Shown here: piece by piece, positions 46,101 to 57,299 of the stretch | Position numbering within the stretch: the first letter of the stretch is position 1 | How the letters are laid out: every line of letters starts with the position of its first letter | From: Dipteris shenzhenensis | Lineage: Eukaryota; Polypodiophyta; Polypodiopsida; Gleicheniales | Assembly: GCA_047967505.1 (NCBI GenBank) | Contig: CM106538.1 | Length of the DNA stretch: 64,000 nt | Direction: 5' to 3' (one strand) | Position numbers and translations under genes: made by a program | Notes under the pieces: generated by a model | Seen by the model: the letters and a program-made list of their open reading frames with translations, nothing else | Database searches by the model: none | Told to the model about the DNA's origin: nothing

Positions 46101-49100
46101 AGAAACTCAAGGTTGTAGCTAAGATGTTGTAGTATCCAAAAGAGTAATTTGGTTGAAGAGCTTAAGAACCTTCAGCATCTCCTCATCAGAATAAGAATCC
46201 TCCAGTTGTCTCATCATTATCACCCTTCTCCTTGGCTGTCCTCACTTTCGTCCTTTGCCTATATTAGCTGTCCCCTAATGTCTCGATATTTGGAGTTTGG
46301 CCCTTGCAAAGCACGTGCACTTGGTCTTGAAGAAGTGTCCTTGTCATCCTACTCATGAATATTGATATGAACACTTAAGCCCACCTAGACTTTGTCTCTT
46401 GCAAAGTTAGTTGGGCACACTCATATTTGTTTGTGGGGATCCTGCTCTTGCTTCCGCAACGTCTCAACAAACCCTCTCATGGAGGGCTTGTCTACTTTTT
46501 TAGATGCTAGGTTAAAGATGTTGGAGATACAATCTAGAGTTCTAGAGAGAACTATGTTGGAGATACAATCCACACTTCTAAAGAGACCAGTTATTTTGTT
46601 TGGATCCTAGCCTCGATAAGAGACATTACCATTAATTGGATAGACGGTTGAATTTGAACATAACAGTTTTTGTGATTCGAGATGAGATAGGAGTCAGGAC
46701 TAAAATCCTTGCAAGAAACTTGGCAACAAAGGATGTTTAGAAAGATAGATTTCTCCTTTAGTGCTAGCCTCTGTCATAGCTGAGTCTGCCATTCACCTCC
46801 TGAGTATCGACAGAAACTCAGTACGAGACCTTTCTATAAATAGATGCCCAGTATGTGGGGGTCTGTGGATTTGTAAGTGTGAGAGCATATATTTATACTA
46901 TGGTCTACACCCACTGCTGGGCGCTGATGACGTCAGTTGGGATGTCATAGTAGCTAGTCCCTGTTATGCGTGATGGAGTTTATGGTTTTCAACCTTATGA
47001 GTGACTATCATGAGATTGAAACTGCACCATGCTTTTAGATGAGTTTGGGCATGTTCTTGGATTCATCTAGATATAGGCTGTCTCCGATTGAGACTCTCCA
47101 TGTGCACCCCTAATCTAGTGTTTGGTAAAACACTTTTTTGGAAGCCTACCTTGCATCTCTCAGGCAAGATTGCCAGTAATTTTGAACCTCTTAAGAATCA
47201 GTCAAGTCGGTCTCACATTTTTTTTCCACTTGTTCTTCAATATATGTGCGAGGATCTATGCCTACCTTCTCATAGTGGGCGTCGAGTGTGTGACTCCATT
47301 TGCCTTCCTTGTATCTTGAGTGATTGGGATCCATCAATGAAGCAATGTCCATTGCAAATAAATTAGTTTGGAGTGCATCCCTCCCAATATGGAGACACCT
47401 TGTTTCCACAACCTTTCGTACAAAAAAATTAGTTGAGTGCATCCCTCCCGATATGGAGACACCGTGTTTCCCACAACCTTTCGTGCTTCGCAGACTAAGT
47501 TCAGTTTAAATGGCATTTTTCTTCATATTCTGCTATGCAGCTACCACCAAATATCACCACTTTTCAAGGACCAGAAGTTCTTCCTTCAATTTGTACTGCA
47601 CCTGACATTGGATGTCCAGCTGTGACCTGTCTCCAGCAGGAGCAAATACTAATTGGATATGTTTCCAACTGGAAATCAGTCCAGATTGACATCTGTCGTC
47701 ATTGACCAAGGCGTTCAGAAGGCAAAGTTGGCGATTTGTATACTTGGGTCAAGTCTGATATAGAAAGGATTTCAGAATTTTGAATAGTGCAGTTTCAATC
47801 TCATAATAGTCACAAGGTTGAAAACAGTTGTGATTTCCAAAGATGAATCTGGGCTTGTTCCTGGATTCGTCTAGATATATGTTCTTGCTGTATTAGCGGA
47901 CATGCAAATTTCACCTTATGAAGTTTTTGTCCATGTTGCGGCCTGCTGATATTGCGATAAATTCTGTCTATCTTAAGTGCCCTATCAGCGTTCTGTTCAA
48001 AGCATCTTTTGCTTAGAAATGCTCGTTTAGGAGAGACTAAAATGAAAATTTAGAGTTTTCACATGCAGTTTTAGCTTGAATGCAGAGAATGTGGACTACT
48101 TTTTCATTAGCCTTGTCCTATGGTGTTAGCCTTTGTTACAGCTGCATCTGCAGTGCTGACTGAAACTCAGTATGAAGACTTTTGTATAAATGGTTGCTCA
48201 AGTGTGCGTGGGTGTGTGGATATGTATGTGTGAGAGCATTTGTTTATACTTTTGTTCTGCACCCACTGTTGGGCGCTAATGACATCGGTAGGGATGTAAT
48301 TGTAGCTAGTCCCTGCTACTAATTTATGTATTCATCTATATGTTGCATATTTTGAAACATTGCTGGTACGTATGGATGTCAGTGACGTGAGTTGTCATGT
48401 GACAATGTTTCAAACTAATGTGACTTTCATGATTCATGAGGGTGTGTTTCTATGAAAATATGAATGAGCATATTGATAAGTTAATTAAGTCAAATGCAGC
48501 TTCTGAACTAATGTTTCTTCAGAGTATATATATTTGAAAGACCATTAGATTAATGCAGAAGTGGCCATTGGCCTATCATGGGCATCTGTAGCTAGTAGTC
48601 ACAGCTTATGGATTGAGAATGTTATTGTGGAGCCTGGCTTTTCTGCATGCACTTTTTGAAGGGGCAGAGTGTGTATTGCAGAAAACTTGTAGTCATTTCT
48701 ACTATTTTTGCATATGTGTCATTCTCAAATGAGAGACATCATCCTCAAACATCCAGTGAAATTAGCTCAACATTTACTTAAAACTGTGCCATATCAGGTT
48801 TTTTGACTATGTCTTGTCTGCTGCTCAAAGAGTTGTATGCTTAATACTGAAATGTTCTTACTCGTTGTAATGGAATTTTGGTTCAGATCATATATCGCAA
48901 AAGATGGAGGGCAAGAACAATGACTGCAAAGCAAACACTCCAAGGTCTAAGCATTCAGCCACAGAGCAGCGAAGAAGAAGCAAAATCAATGACAGGCAGG
49001 CCACTTTGCCTTACCTTAGCTTAAATAATTGATCTCGGAGTCTGCAACCATCTCATATGTGCTCTGTTGAATTTCAGATTTCAAATGTTAAGGCAACTAG

Positions 49101-50909
49101 TGCCTAATAATGATCAGAAAAGGGACAAAGCTTCTTTTTTACTTGAGGTACACATCAATTGTTACTTTCCAGAGTTTAAGTGACCAGGTCACAGATCATT
49201 TGGCATTGAATGCTTATATTGTATACTTTGCGACAGGTTATTGAATACATTCAGGTTCTACAAGAGAAAGTGCAAAAGTATGAGTCTACAGACCATGGAC
49301 GGCAGCAGGAAAGGTTGAAAGCTATCTCATGGGACGTACCTCAGGTGCAGACAATCTCATGCTTTTATGTATGTGAAATTGGATTCATGGGCTCCCTAAA
49401 TACTGACTAGAATTAATGTTCGTGGTTCCTTATTCAGAGGAACTCTGGCGCCCGGGACTTAATTACTAGTAGCTCCTTCATGGATCCCTTTTATGGGAAA
49501 GAGCACATTCCGATAGTATCAACCATGCCTTTTGACATGAAGCAAGTCCCAGACAACAGCGCTTCAGGGGGACCCAGTTCGACTTCTTTAGCAGCACCAG
49601 TTGAACATGAAGTTTCAAGTAGTGGGCATGGTTCTTTGCCTGTTGAAAGAACACCACAAGGGGCACAAGGTCACCATCTAATCCTTGAGAAAAGTGCCAT
49701 CACAAAGCCAATACCTGTTTCTTCATCTAGTCAGCTCCCTGTTCAAACAGCATGTGGGAAAGTTTTAAATCATGCTAATCATTCTGTCCCTTCTTCGGCA
49801 TCAGAATCCCATGTTTCAAGCTGCCCTATGCCCTTTGACAAGCAAGCCGTACCACTTCCTTATAACAATGTAGAATCTGCTTTGCCTGTGTCTCACGGAA
49901 ACAGTCAAGCACGTGCTCAAGCAAAACACAGTATGGAGGAACCAAGGCAGCAAGAGTTTAAAGGGAAGGATCATGGACTCGTTACAAACAGTGAGACGTG
50001 TAAGCAGGACCTCGCAAATTTAGATGCAGAGCTGGCGCCTTCTGGCACAGGATCTTCTTTTGGGCTGTTGCAAAATGGTGATGTTACTGTTCCTGAACAG
50101 TGTGGTGGAGTTATAAATGGTGCTCTTAGATCCGAGTCTCAGCTGAAAGTGGGGTCTTTCCAAGACATACGGGAACCAGTGATTGTTCAAGGTGGTGTCA
50201 TCAATGTCTCTACTGTATACTCCCAAAAGTAAGTGTTCCTCTTTTTTTACGGGCAAGGAAGGTTTTAACTGTTTTTGGCCTGCCTGAAGGAGGGTAGGGT
50301 ATAGTGACCGGTTTTGTTTTGAGAAAGCTAAAAATCGCAAAAAAAAATTACTGAGGTTTTTTGTGATTGGTTGTGGGCATAAGATCTCCACCTTTTCCTC
50401 CTTTTTTTCTTCTTTTTATTTCAAGGCAGGCCACTTGAACATCGTTCAAACTTGTTTTGTATCTTGGTATAAGTAAACCGGAAAGCCATGCAGCCACTAT
50501 GGTGTGCAGTTTGCCAGCAGCTAATATGTTTTTAAGATATATTTTTTGGAGAGCATTTTTAAGGGTGACATTCCTTTTCTGCATTTGTAAGAGAGAGATT
50601 CAACAACACTCTTCTTTGGGGGGTTGGCAGGTTGCTAGACACCCTTACAAGGGCTCTAGAAACTTCAGGAGTAGACTTATCCCAAGCCAACATCTCTGTC
50701 CAAATCAATTTGGGAAAGGCTGCAGTGGCAACTAGTTCAACAAAGGTAGAGTGTCTGGCTAATTTTGCTTCTTGTCACTGAGGCGATCTGTGAATGTTTA
50801 CTGAATCATTGTGCCAATATAACAGGCAGGAAATCAGAGTACTGAGATTCAACAAATAGCTCAAGGACAAGAGTTGGAGCATTTGAATAAGAGACCAAAG
50901 ATTGAGTGA
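43104..50909 (+). CDS. BIM: bHLH transcription factor, BIM (BES1-interacting MYC-like) family
   Basis: BIM proteins partner BES1/BZR-type factors in brassinosteroid responses and bind E-boxes in the nucleus. Nine exons keep frame at every join: 43104-43311, 43397-43483, 43614-43862, 48887-48995, 49078-49147, 49237-49344, 49438-50228, 50631-50745, 50826-50909, giving 606 residues. Exons 1-3 carry [12 protein letters not shown] and TQDFLQPL, blocks known at BIM N-termini. Exons 4-6 carry the bHLH ([17 protein letters not shown]...), with His, Glu and Arg spaced for E-box binding. Exon 8 ([18 protein letters not shown]) and NKRPKIE at the end match the BIM C-terminus. ATG 43,104 is the first in-frame ATG of exon 1; a later start at 'QDMRLGP' is possible. 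Exon 4 is preceded by a 5-kb intron and followed by a GC-AG intron. Further middle exons could have been missed. Confidence 0.85.
44555..44660 (+). repeat. S repeat copy 1 (partial) in BIM intron 4
   Basis: It shares 'tatggttttcaaccttgtggg' and preceding phrases with the other S copies, then breaks off into GT/GC-alternating DNA. S copies are also found at the terminus of repeat U. Confidence 0.4.
44649..44712. repeat. Alternating purine-pyrimidine (GT/GC) tract
   Basis: About 60 bp of mostly alternating G-T and G-C steps, including GCGCGCGCG-type runs, in the BIM intron. Such tracts favour Z-DNA and are hypervariable. Confidence 0.75.
44720..45525. repeat. Intronic repeat with three copies of a 41-bp motif
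   Basis: The motif 'ggattgtacaac..atg..tgcctTgagt.gtgaa' occurs at about 44,802-44,842, 45,417-45,460 and 45,482-45,523. Flanking 'gaaaacaacacctaaat' also repeats near 44,725 and 45,297. Origin unknown. Confidence 0.65.
45590..46050 (-). pseudogene. LINE reverse transcriptase fragment in BIM intron 4
   Basis: The minus strand reads ILFLDFEKA (first RT Asp region, then a stop), [12 protein letters not shown], and [23 protein letters not shown], in the order of LINE RT. It differs in sequence from the LINE at 33-37 kb. Both ends are truncated and no other domain is nearby. Confidence 0.8.
46750..47080 (+). repeat. S repeat copy 2 in BIM intron 4
   Basis: It reads 'cccactgctgggcgctgatg', 'catagtagctagtccctg', 'ggttttcaaccttatgag' and 'ggattcatctagatata'. 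The same order recurs in the other copies at 48,120, 51,930 and 52,185. On the opposite strand it contains a TATAAATA-like element, so it may be a solo LTR, but no TSD was seen. Confidence 0.6.
47360..47500. repeat. 64-bp tandem duplication in BIM intron 4
   Basis: 'gtgcatccctccc..tatgga' begins at 47,373 and again at 47,437, with a few differences between the copies. Confidence 0.8.
47790..47885. repeat. Rearranged S repeat copy 3
   Basis: The first half ('cagtttcaatctcataata', 'cacaaggttgaaaac') is the reverse complement of the middle of copy 2. The second half ('gatgaatctgggcttgttcc') is in direct orientation. The join points to a small inversion inside the repeat. Confidence 0.55.
48120..48320 (+). 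repeat. S repeat copy 4 in BIM intron 4
   Basis: It shares with copy 2 'gaaactcagtatgaagac', 'gtgagagcat', 'cacccactgttgggcgctaa' and 'gtagctagtccctgct'. It lies about 570 bp before exon 4. Confidence 0.6.
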
Positions 50910-51925
50910 GATTTGAATGTCACCAATGGCCCTTGGGCACAGCAAATTTGCTATGGTTTTGGAATAGCGACTTGTTTCAGGCCTTTTGGTATTCCAGAAG
51001 GCATGCTGTGGGTACATCTGTTTAAAGGTCATTTATAGCTGCTAAATGATTTGTATAGTAAGGATTTCAACTCCGTATGTGTCCCCAAAGAGAGCACTCT
51101 TTTCCTCTTTTGGTTTGCGCCATAAACAGCCTCTGAGGTTGAGGTGGAATTCTAACTATGGATAATCCCAGGCACCTACTTGTGACGTCGTAGGTTTCAG
51201 GACCCAAACTGACTACTGTAAATGAGAGAGATGGGGAGTGTAAGATATGGAGACACATACTGTTGAGCTGTAGATTCTGTTTATAATTCTTTACAACTGA
51301 TTTTCGGGTGAGGCACACCTTGTGCACATATGTAAAGTATTCATTGCAAGATAGTCCTTCAGAATTGAGACAAATAAAGTTCTTGCAGAGGCCTCTAATG
51401 TATTGGCTTCTCACTTACATATCCATAATCCCACAATAGGTGATATAGATTGAAGCAATTTAAGGGAGACACTTTAGAACTGCAGGTTTAAGCCATTATA
51501 CTAGTTTACACATGGTTTCAGTAATTTGATGCTCTATAGAAGGGTGCATTTATTATTTCCAGATGGATCTCCATAAAACAGCTACAGTTTTTTTATTGGA
51601 ATCACAGAGTTTTGTGGGCACCTTCCACTTTTTTTTTTGCAAGAAGTGGGCACCTTCGACTTTTTAATCAGGAGTCATGCCTCTTCACACAGTGCTAATG
51701 AATTTATGTTCGCATTATAATCAGAAACATCATTTTCTAACAGCAGAGCACAGATGCATGACAAGAGATGTCGTGCAAGAATGTAGCTTCAAGCATCCTC
51801 TGATGACATTCTGGGATGTTCATGTGGTTAGTTTGATCAGAAGCCATAATGTGGAAGCCTATACTAATCAAATATTGTTCATCTTTAAGAACCATCCAAA
51901 TTGTGTCCTAGACTTGTCTCCACCA
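50910..51925 (+). other. 3' flank of the BIM gene
   Basis: It probably contains the 3' UTR. AT-rich words suitable for polyadenylation occur, for example near 51,035-51,060, but the end cannot be fixed. No other gene is seen; the open frame at 51,677-52,027 has no recognisable domain. Confidence 0.4.
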
Positions 51926-51942
51926 TTGGGTGCTGATGAGAT

Positions 51943-51960
51943 GGGGGGGGGGGGGGGGGG
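51943..51960 (+). repeat. Run of 18 G
   Basis: An uninterrupted G homopolymer lies inside an S-type unit, where other copies have 'acgtcagttgggatgtc'. It could form G-quadruplexes and is prone to length error in assembly. Confidence 0.9.
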
Positions 51961-54069
51961 CTGTCGTAGTAGCGAGTCCCCGCTATGCATGATGTATTTT
52001 ATGGTACTCAACCTTGTGGGTGGCTAGCATGAGGTTAACACAGCAGAATGCTTGCTTGTAGAGGATGAGTTTGGTGACATTCTTGGAGATATGAATGTGT
52101 GGAGACATGCACGTGCACACACGAGTGCACATGCATATCGCTCCTGTTGCCGTGCTTGTGGACTACAGCTAGTACTTGCTATCCATGATGTGTGGTTCTC
52201 AACCTCTTGGGTGGCTAACATGAGGTTAAAATAGCAGCATGGTTACACAAGTTTAGTCATGTTCGAGGAGACGTGTGTGTGGATACATACTTGCACACGC
52301 ACATAGTGTGTAAGTGATAGGTTTAATGCGTGCACATGGAACAACCTCCTAATAGCCTACTAGTCTTGATCTTGGTATGTCCTCAAAGATTAGGAGGGAA
52401 GGAAGCTCCCACGTGTAGGAATTCTAGTGGTGCCTATTTTGTCAATGTTAAGCCTCAAACAGTGAGAGGAATTGATAGAGGAACATTTCAGTGGGCCACT
52501 TGGGCAAGAATTGGACTATCAGCCTTGCTAGGTATGGGATGCTATGGGATGTGGTGGTGTCTCTAGTTATGGGAGGGTCGGCCTCTTTGGGAGGTGTAGT
52601 GGGATTTGGGTGAGTAGTTTTGGCTTTTAAGAGTAGGGCACTCCAAGAGGGTGGAGGTGCCCTTCTCATACACGACTCGCATTGGGTAGCATCTTCAGTT
52701 AGAGTTAGTACCTTGGCTCTCTCTTGAAGTGGCATCGGGTTGAGCAACAACTTTCCTAGGAGGTTGTCTATTGGTTTTGGTCACGCCTTTGGGCTAGTTG
52801 CAAACCATGGAAGATTTTGTATATTTCTTTTGGATGGTGGTCCATAGAGGTTTGTACATTGGTCCATAGCTAGAGCAATAAATGGTAGATGCCATCGATG
52901 TGTAGACAAAGTTCCAGAGATGATCCCGCATTGTCTATGGGATTGTCTTGCAAGGCAGCACATTTGGACGATGCCTTGTGGATTGTTGCTAGTATGTTAC
53001 GGGATTCTACATGGGGGATGGTTCGTCGATGGAGAGGTGTCATGCCTTCTGCATTGATCTAGTCTCTCTAGCCTACACGATCAAGGATAGAGGCACAAGA
53101 TGTGACGCACTTGTGCCCTTTGCCTTTGCAAGAGGATCATGGGTAGCCATCCTTGTTGCCATTTGGTAGGATGTCATCGACACCTTGCCTGCCATCTGGG
53201 AGCCGAGGGACTTCAGGATTAGGGTGATCCTCGAATTACAAGTATCTTTTATGTTTTGTCGAGCGAGGCATTTTGTGGATGTATAGTACTCCTTGGTTAG
53301 CCATTGTTCCATAGATTCCCTAGGGAGTGAGCATTCTTTGGAAACATATTGACAACCACTTCTCTCATTTTCCCATGATTAGTGTGTTTCGGATTATTGA
53401 TTTGTTTGGTTGGTTTTTCAAGCATTATTTTCTTTGGAAAAAAATAGTGAGGAATTAATCTACAAGAATCGGAAGGGTTGGTGGCATTTTGAGTGAGCTT
53501 AATGGCTTGGACTTGAGTAATGCCTTCGAGTGAATTGATTTGATTCTTGTCGAAACCTTGATAAGGAGCTTGACTTCGGCAATGTGCGAGATGGTGGAAA
53601 AGAAATTGAATTGTTATTTAGGGAGATGTTAATTGCCTTTATGGTGCAAGGAGTGTTTGAAATGGTTGATTTTTTTGGTAATGCAACAAATTATTGAGAA
53701 AATGCTTGAAGAGTGCAAAGGTAGCTTAGAGGTACAGGTCCTCAATGACATGCCATGCTAATTCTAATGAATTTGCAAAAATAAGGGCACTAAATTAAGC
53801 GCTAAGAAGTTTACTATTACAGAAACGAAAGTAGCATTAGAACTACACATGGGGAGGAGTTAAATTACAAAACTAACATCTATTTATGAAAACAAAGCAT
53901 GATATAACTCAATTGAGAATCCCTTATGGGTGATGTATTACAAAGCCGTGAAAAACTCCCTTATCATTTAAGCAACTTTGTATGAAATTATTGTAGGTTT
54001 GCAATCCCACTTTCGTAAACCCTAGTTGATATCAGCTATAGAGAAGAGATGGAGACATTTTGGTCAAAC

Positions 54070-54950
54070 TAGGCCTATCAGATGTAAAGTTTGGAAGAAT
54101 TGTCTACCCTCTTTGCAGATGAACCTTGCTTGTCCAATGGCTCAGGTTTGTGGAAGGCCATGTGGAAAGGTCAGGAAATGCTAGGAAGTTTCAATATTTA
54201 GAGAGGTTTCTCTAGGGAGACTAGAACCTTTACTTTTAAAGGCTCCATCTAGTCTTCTATCACTAGGAAGGACAAGCGTCTTTAGCATGGGGAACTTAAG
54301 CACTCTCTCAAATTAAATAAAAAAGGGATATGTCTATGGAAAGATATTTGGAAAGATCTTTTGTTAATTAAATTTGTAATGTAAGTCTAGGACAGAGTAT
54401 CCCTAGCATAGATGGAAGGCAAGCAAACTGAGGCCCTACAGAATTTCATTGCATAGGTAAAAAAAGATTGTTGCCAGTTCCTATTTTTCCCAATCAATTA
54501 GGCATGCGGGAAATGCTAAATAAAAAATGGTCAAGAAGGATGGTTTGAATGTTTGGAGAGGCAAGTTTGAAAGGATCTGGGATAGAAGAATTCGAGAAAA
54601 GAAACCTTGCCTATTATGGCCAATCATTCACAAAGTTGTGTGGATAGCATACATGGTTGTAGCTATTGGCAAAGGTTCCCCATTATGCCATTGATGCCAC
54701 ATAGCCCTTGAGAATAATGGTCACCTCTTTTTGAATTGCAAGTTTTTTAGTGCAATCTGGAAAAAATTTTGGCAAGTTAGTGGTGGATCTCTTTTTGCTT
54801 TCCTTACGGTTCTTCTAAGGGATAAACCGTTTCGATGGCAGGGGGATTGGGCTGTTGCAAGGGGGCAAGTTTTATAGTTTATTTGGACTCAGAAATACTA
54901 GGGTATTTAGTAAGTCTTTTCTTGATGCTATTCCACTAATGATGATATGG
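54070..54950 (+). pseudogene. LINE ORF2 C-terminal remnant
   Basis: The plus strand reads WDRRIREKKPCLLWPIIHKVVW, then GSPLCH.CH..LENNGHLFLNC, a zf-RVT-like Cys/His pattern, and FFSAIWKKFW. There are many stops. It interrupts the U repeat where the left copy has other sequence (14,060-14,680). Confidence 0.7.
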
Positions 54951-56018
54951 AGGGTCACTACAGGAACAACAAAAGATAATAAATAATAATAAAATGCAAA
55001 ATACAAAATTTGGAGTACTTGAGTGCATCTTTACGCCACTCCAATGCAGTCTTCTTACTTATTTAGTGTCTACTTTTTTCTCGGAATTTAGTGGGTATTA
55101 ATTTTTAAGGGCATGATAAGAGACACCTCCCACTCAGTATATCCTTGTCCATGCTTTTATATTTCATATTGGTGTTGGAGTGGGTATTTGTTGTGCCCCT
55201 TCCTATGACCACCTTTCTAAACACCATCACCCTAAACACCCGCATATGCTACGCTTTCATCCATCATGTTGTACCTAGTGGTTTCAAGGTGCATGGAGAA
55301 AAGAATGGAGGCTTGAGATATAACATGTGGAAGGTATTAGAGGATATGGAGTTATGAGGTATCACAAACATGTGTAACGCATTTGAGGGAGCTCTATCTT
55401 AAGAGAACATCCTCATGTCCAATGACAAACAAGGGAAGTGATGGAGTGGATCTTCTTCTCTGGTCTCTTTGAGGCACTACCAATTTTGTACTTGATTGAT
55501 TTGATATAATGTTACTTGTTTGCTATATCACTCTTATGGTTGTTTTGTGGGAAATAGAAAATTCATGGCAATGTGGCATGTAGTCCCCTACCTTTTTTTC
55601 CCATTTTTTTCCCACAAAACTAGTGAGCTCTTGAGGGCCATCATTTGTGGAAAAAAAGACTGGAGAATTTGGAAAATTAGTTTTTCCCATAAAATCCCTT
55701 TTCCCACCATGTCATTACGGCTTAAAGTCACCATATCACCCACTACATTAGAATTCTATTAGAATCTATGCTAAATGCATGGGATGTTTGAAGTTCAAGA
55801 CCCCTCTCTACCCAATAATGTGTAAATTTAATGTTGTTAAGATGCCCTCCACGCCCTATTAACACATGTGAGATCATACTTACATTTACCCTTCAAACTC
55901 CATTGATGAAGAAAAAGTTCAAGCATATAGGTTTAAATGCATGTTCTACCATGATGATTTTTGTTTAGATGAAGAAAGAGCTCCAAGTGATACAAGTCGA
56001 TTGAAATTTTGAGGAATG

Positions 56019-56431
56019 ATAGCATCCTGGCATATCTGGAGAGCCAGATGCACAGAGGCTTTGGAGGGTACTCAGGTTCATCCCTCGCACACATTGGCTA
56101 GTATCTGGACAGACAACACCGTACATACTTTGATGTCCGTATGGACGGGTATGCAGGGAGACTCCATATGGATGGGTATGCAGGGAGACTCCCGTGCAGC
56201 CTCAGCTAGGAGGGCTTCTTTCTTCAGGGAATGGAAGGATTCTTCTTTCTTCTCTGAGACTACTACAGGGTTGAGGTGGCACTTTCAGCCTCAGCCTTGG
56301 TTGTTTTCCACCTCACTCTGAGGGGGTTTTTTGTTTATCCTCATGATTTCATGATGTATTCCACTTTGAGCTTGCTCTCGCGGGTTTTTTCTCTTGCTTA
56401 ATAGAAGTCTCTTTCTTGATTTTTTTTTTTT
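56019..56431 (+). mobile_element. 5'-truncated LINE insertion with T-rich tail and 12-bp TSD
   Basis: TTTTGAGGAATG flanks the insert at 56,007-56,018 and 56,432-56,443; the left U copy lacks it. The frame from 56,016 to 56,321 reads SWHIWRARCTEALEG, resembling the far C-terminus of plant LINE ORF2. A 3' UTR and a T-run (56,420 onward) follow. A T-tail rather than an A-tail in this orientation is notable. Inside, a roughly 25-bp unit (GGGTATGCAGGGAGACTCC) is repeated. Confidence 0.7.
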
Positions 56432-57299
56432 TTTTGAGGAATGCTAATAGAAGCATGGTGTTTTGGAAGAGAATGGCTTCTAAGAAGTAGAGAATGTTTA
56501 TGAGTATGCTATGACTCTTGAGGAAATGAGAAACTTTCATGTTATATAAAATAGTCTACAAATGACGTGATCCATTCAATATTGTTTTAAAGTTTTGACT
56601 TAATGTACTCCTAATTTTGATCCAAAATGTTTTGACCTAATGTAGTCCTACTTTAGTTTTGACCAAATGTTTCTAATTTTGATGCCAAAACATACAGTGC
56701 TAGGTTCAAGACAAGTATTTTATTCATTAGGTGAAGTGAAACCCATATGGTTTCCCAAATGATTATGTCATTTATAGAAGTGCATACAAAGTAAGAATTA
56801 GAAAGAGATAAGCTACAGAAGAAGGTATTGCAACACATGCCTATGGTACCCAAGGTTAAACACATGTTTTACTATGTTTTGTTGGCCCAAATTGTTGATT
56901 AATGTTTTCATTAGATGCTATATGAAGAATTTGAGCAAATGGAAGCCCTCGATTATGTTAGGAAATGGTGGAGACAACTCCATTAGTACTGTGGAGTTAG
57001 AGTGAAATTGTAGTGAGGTGTAGATGTATTTGAGTGCATCAAATAATGAGTGACCATGGAGTGATGAAAATATGTAATCAAGCGGTGAAAAGGAAAAGAG
57101 ACTAGAAAGGAGATGAAAAAAGGAAGGGAAGGCTAGCTTGGGGTATACACAAAACATTTATGAGTGAGCACCAAGCTAGGAAAAAGGTGTGGTTCATGTT
57201 TAAAAGGAGAGAGAATGGTAGAAAGTAAGAAAGATTGCATGTGTCCTCAACAAATGTGATCAAGCACCAACCTAGGGAAAAGGTACGGTGCATGGTTAC

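Larger units (their letters stand above)
51926..57290 (-). repeat. Unclassified repeat U, right (inverted) copy
   Basis: Read on the minus strand, it follows the left copy of U in order: 57,290-54,960, 54,060-53,130, 53,130-52,290 and 52,125-51,965. It lacks copia 2 and gypsy copy B, but carries its own LINE insert (56,019-56,431) and LINE-like sequence (54,070-54,950). Its terminal S-type unit is duplicated (51,930-52,100 and 52,185-52,300). An 18-base G run lies at the outer end. No full protein was recognised, so the class is unknown. Confidence 0.7.

Noticed and set aside
49210-49410. Separate small gene overlapping BIM exon 6
   Set aside because: It is exon 6 read through into its flanking introns; splice signals and frame assign it to the BIM gene.
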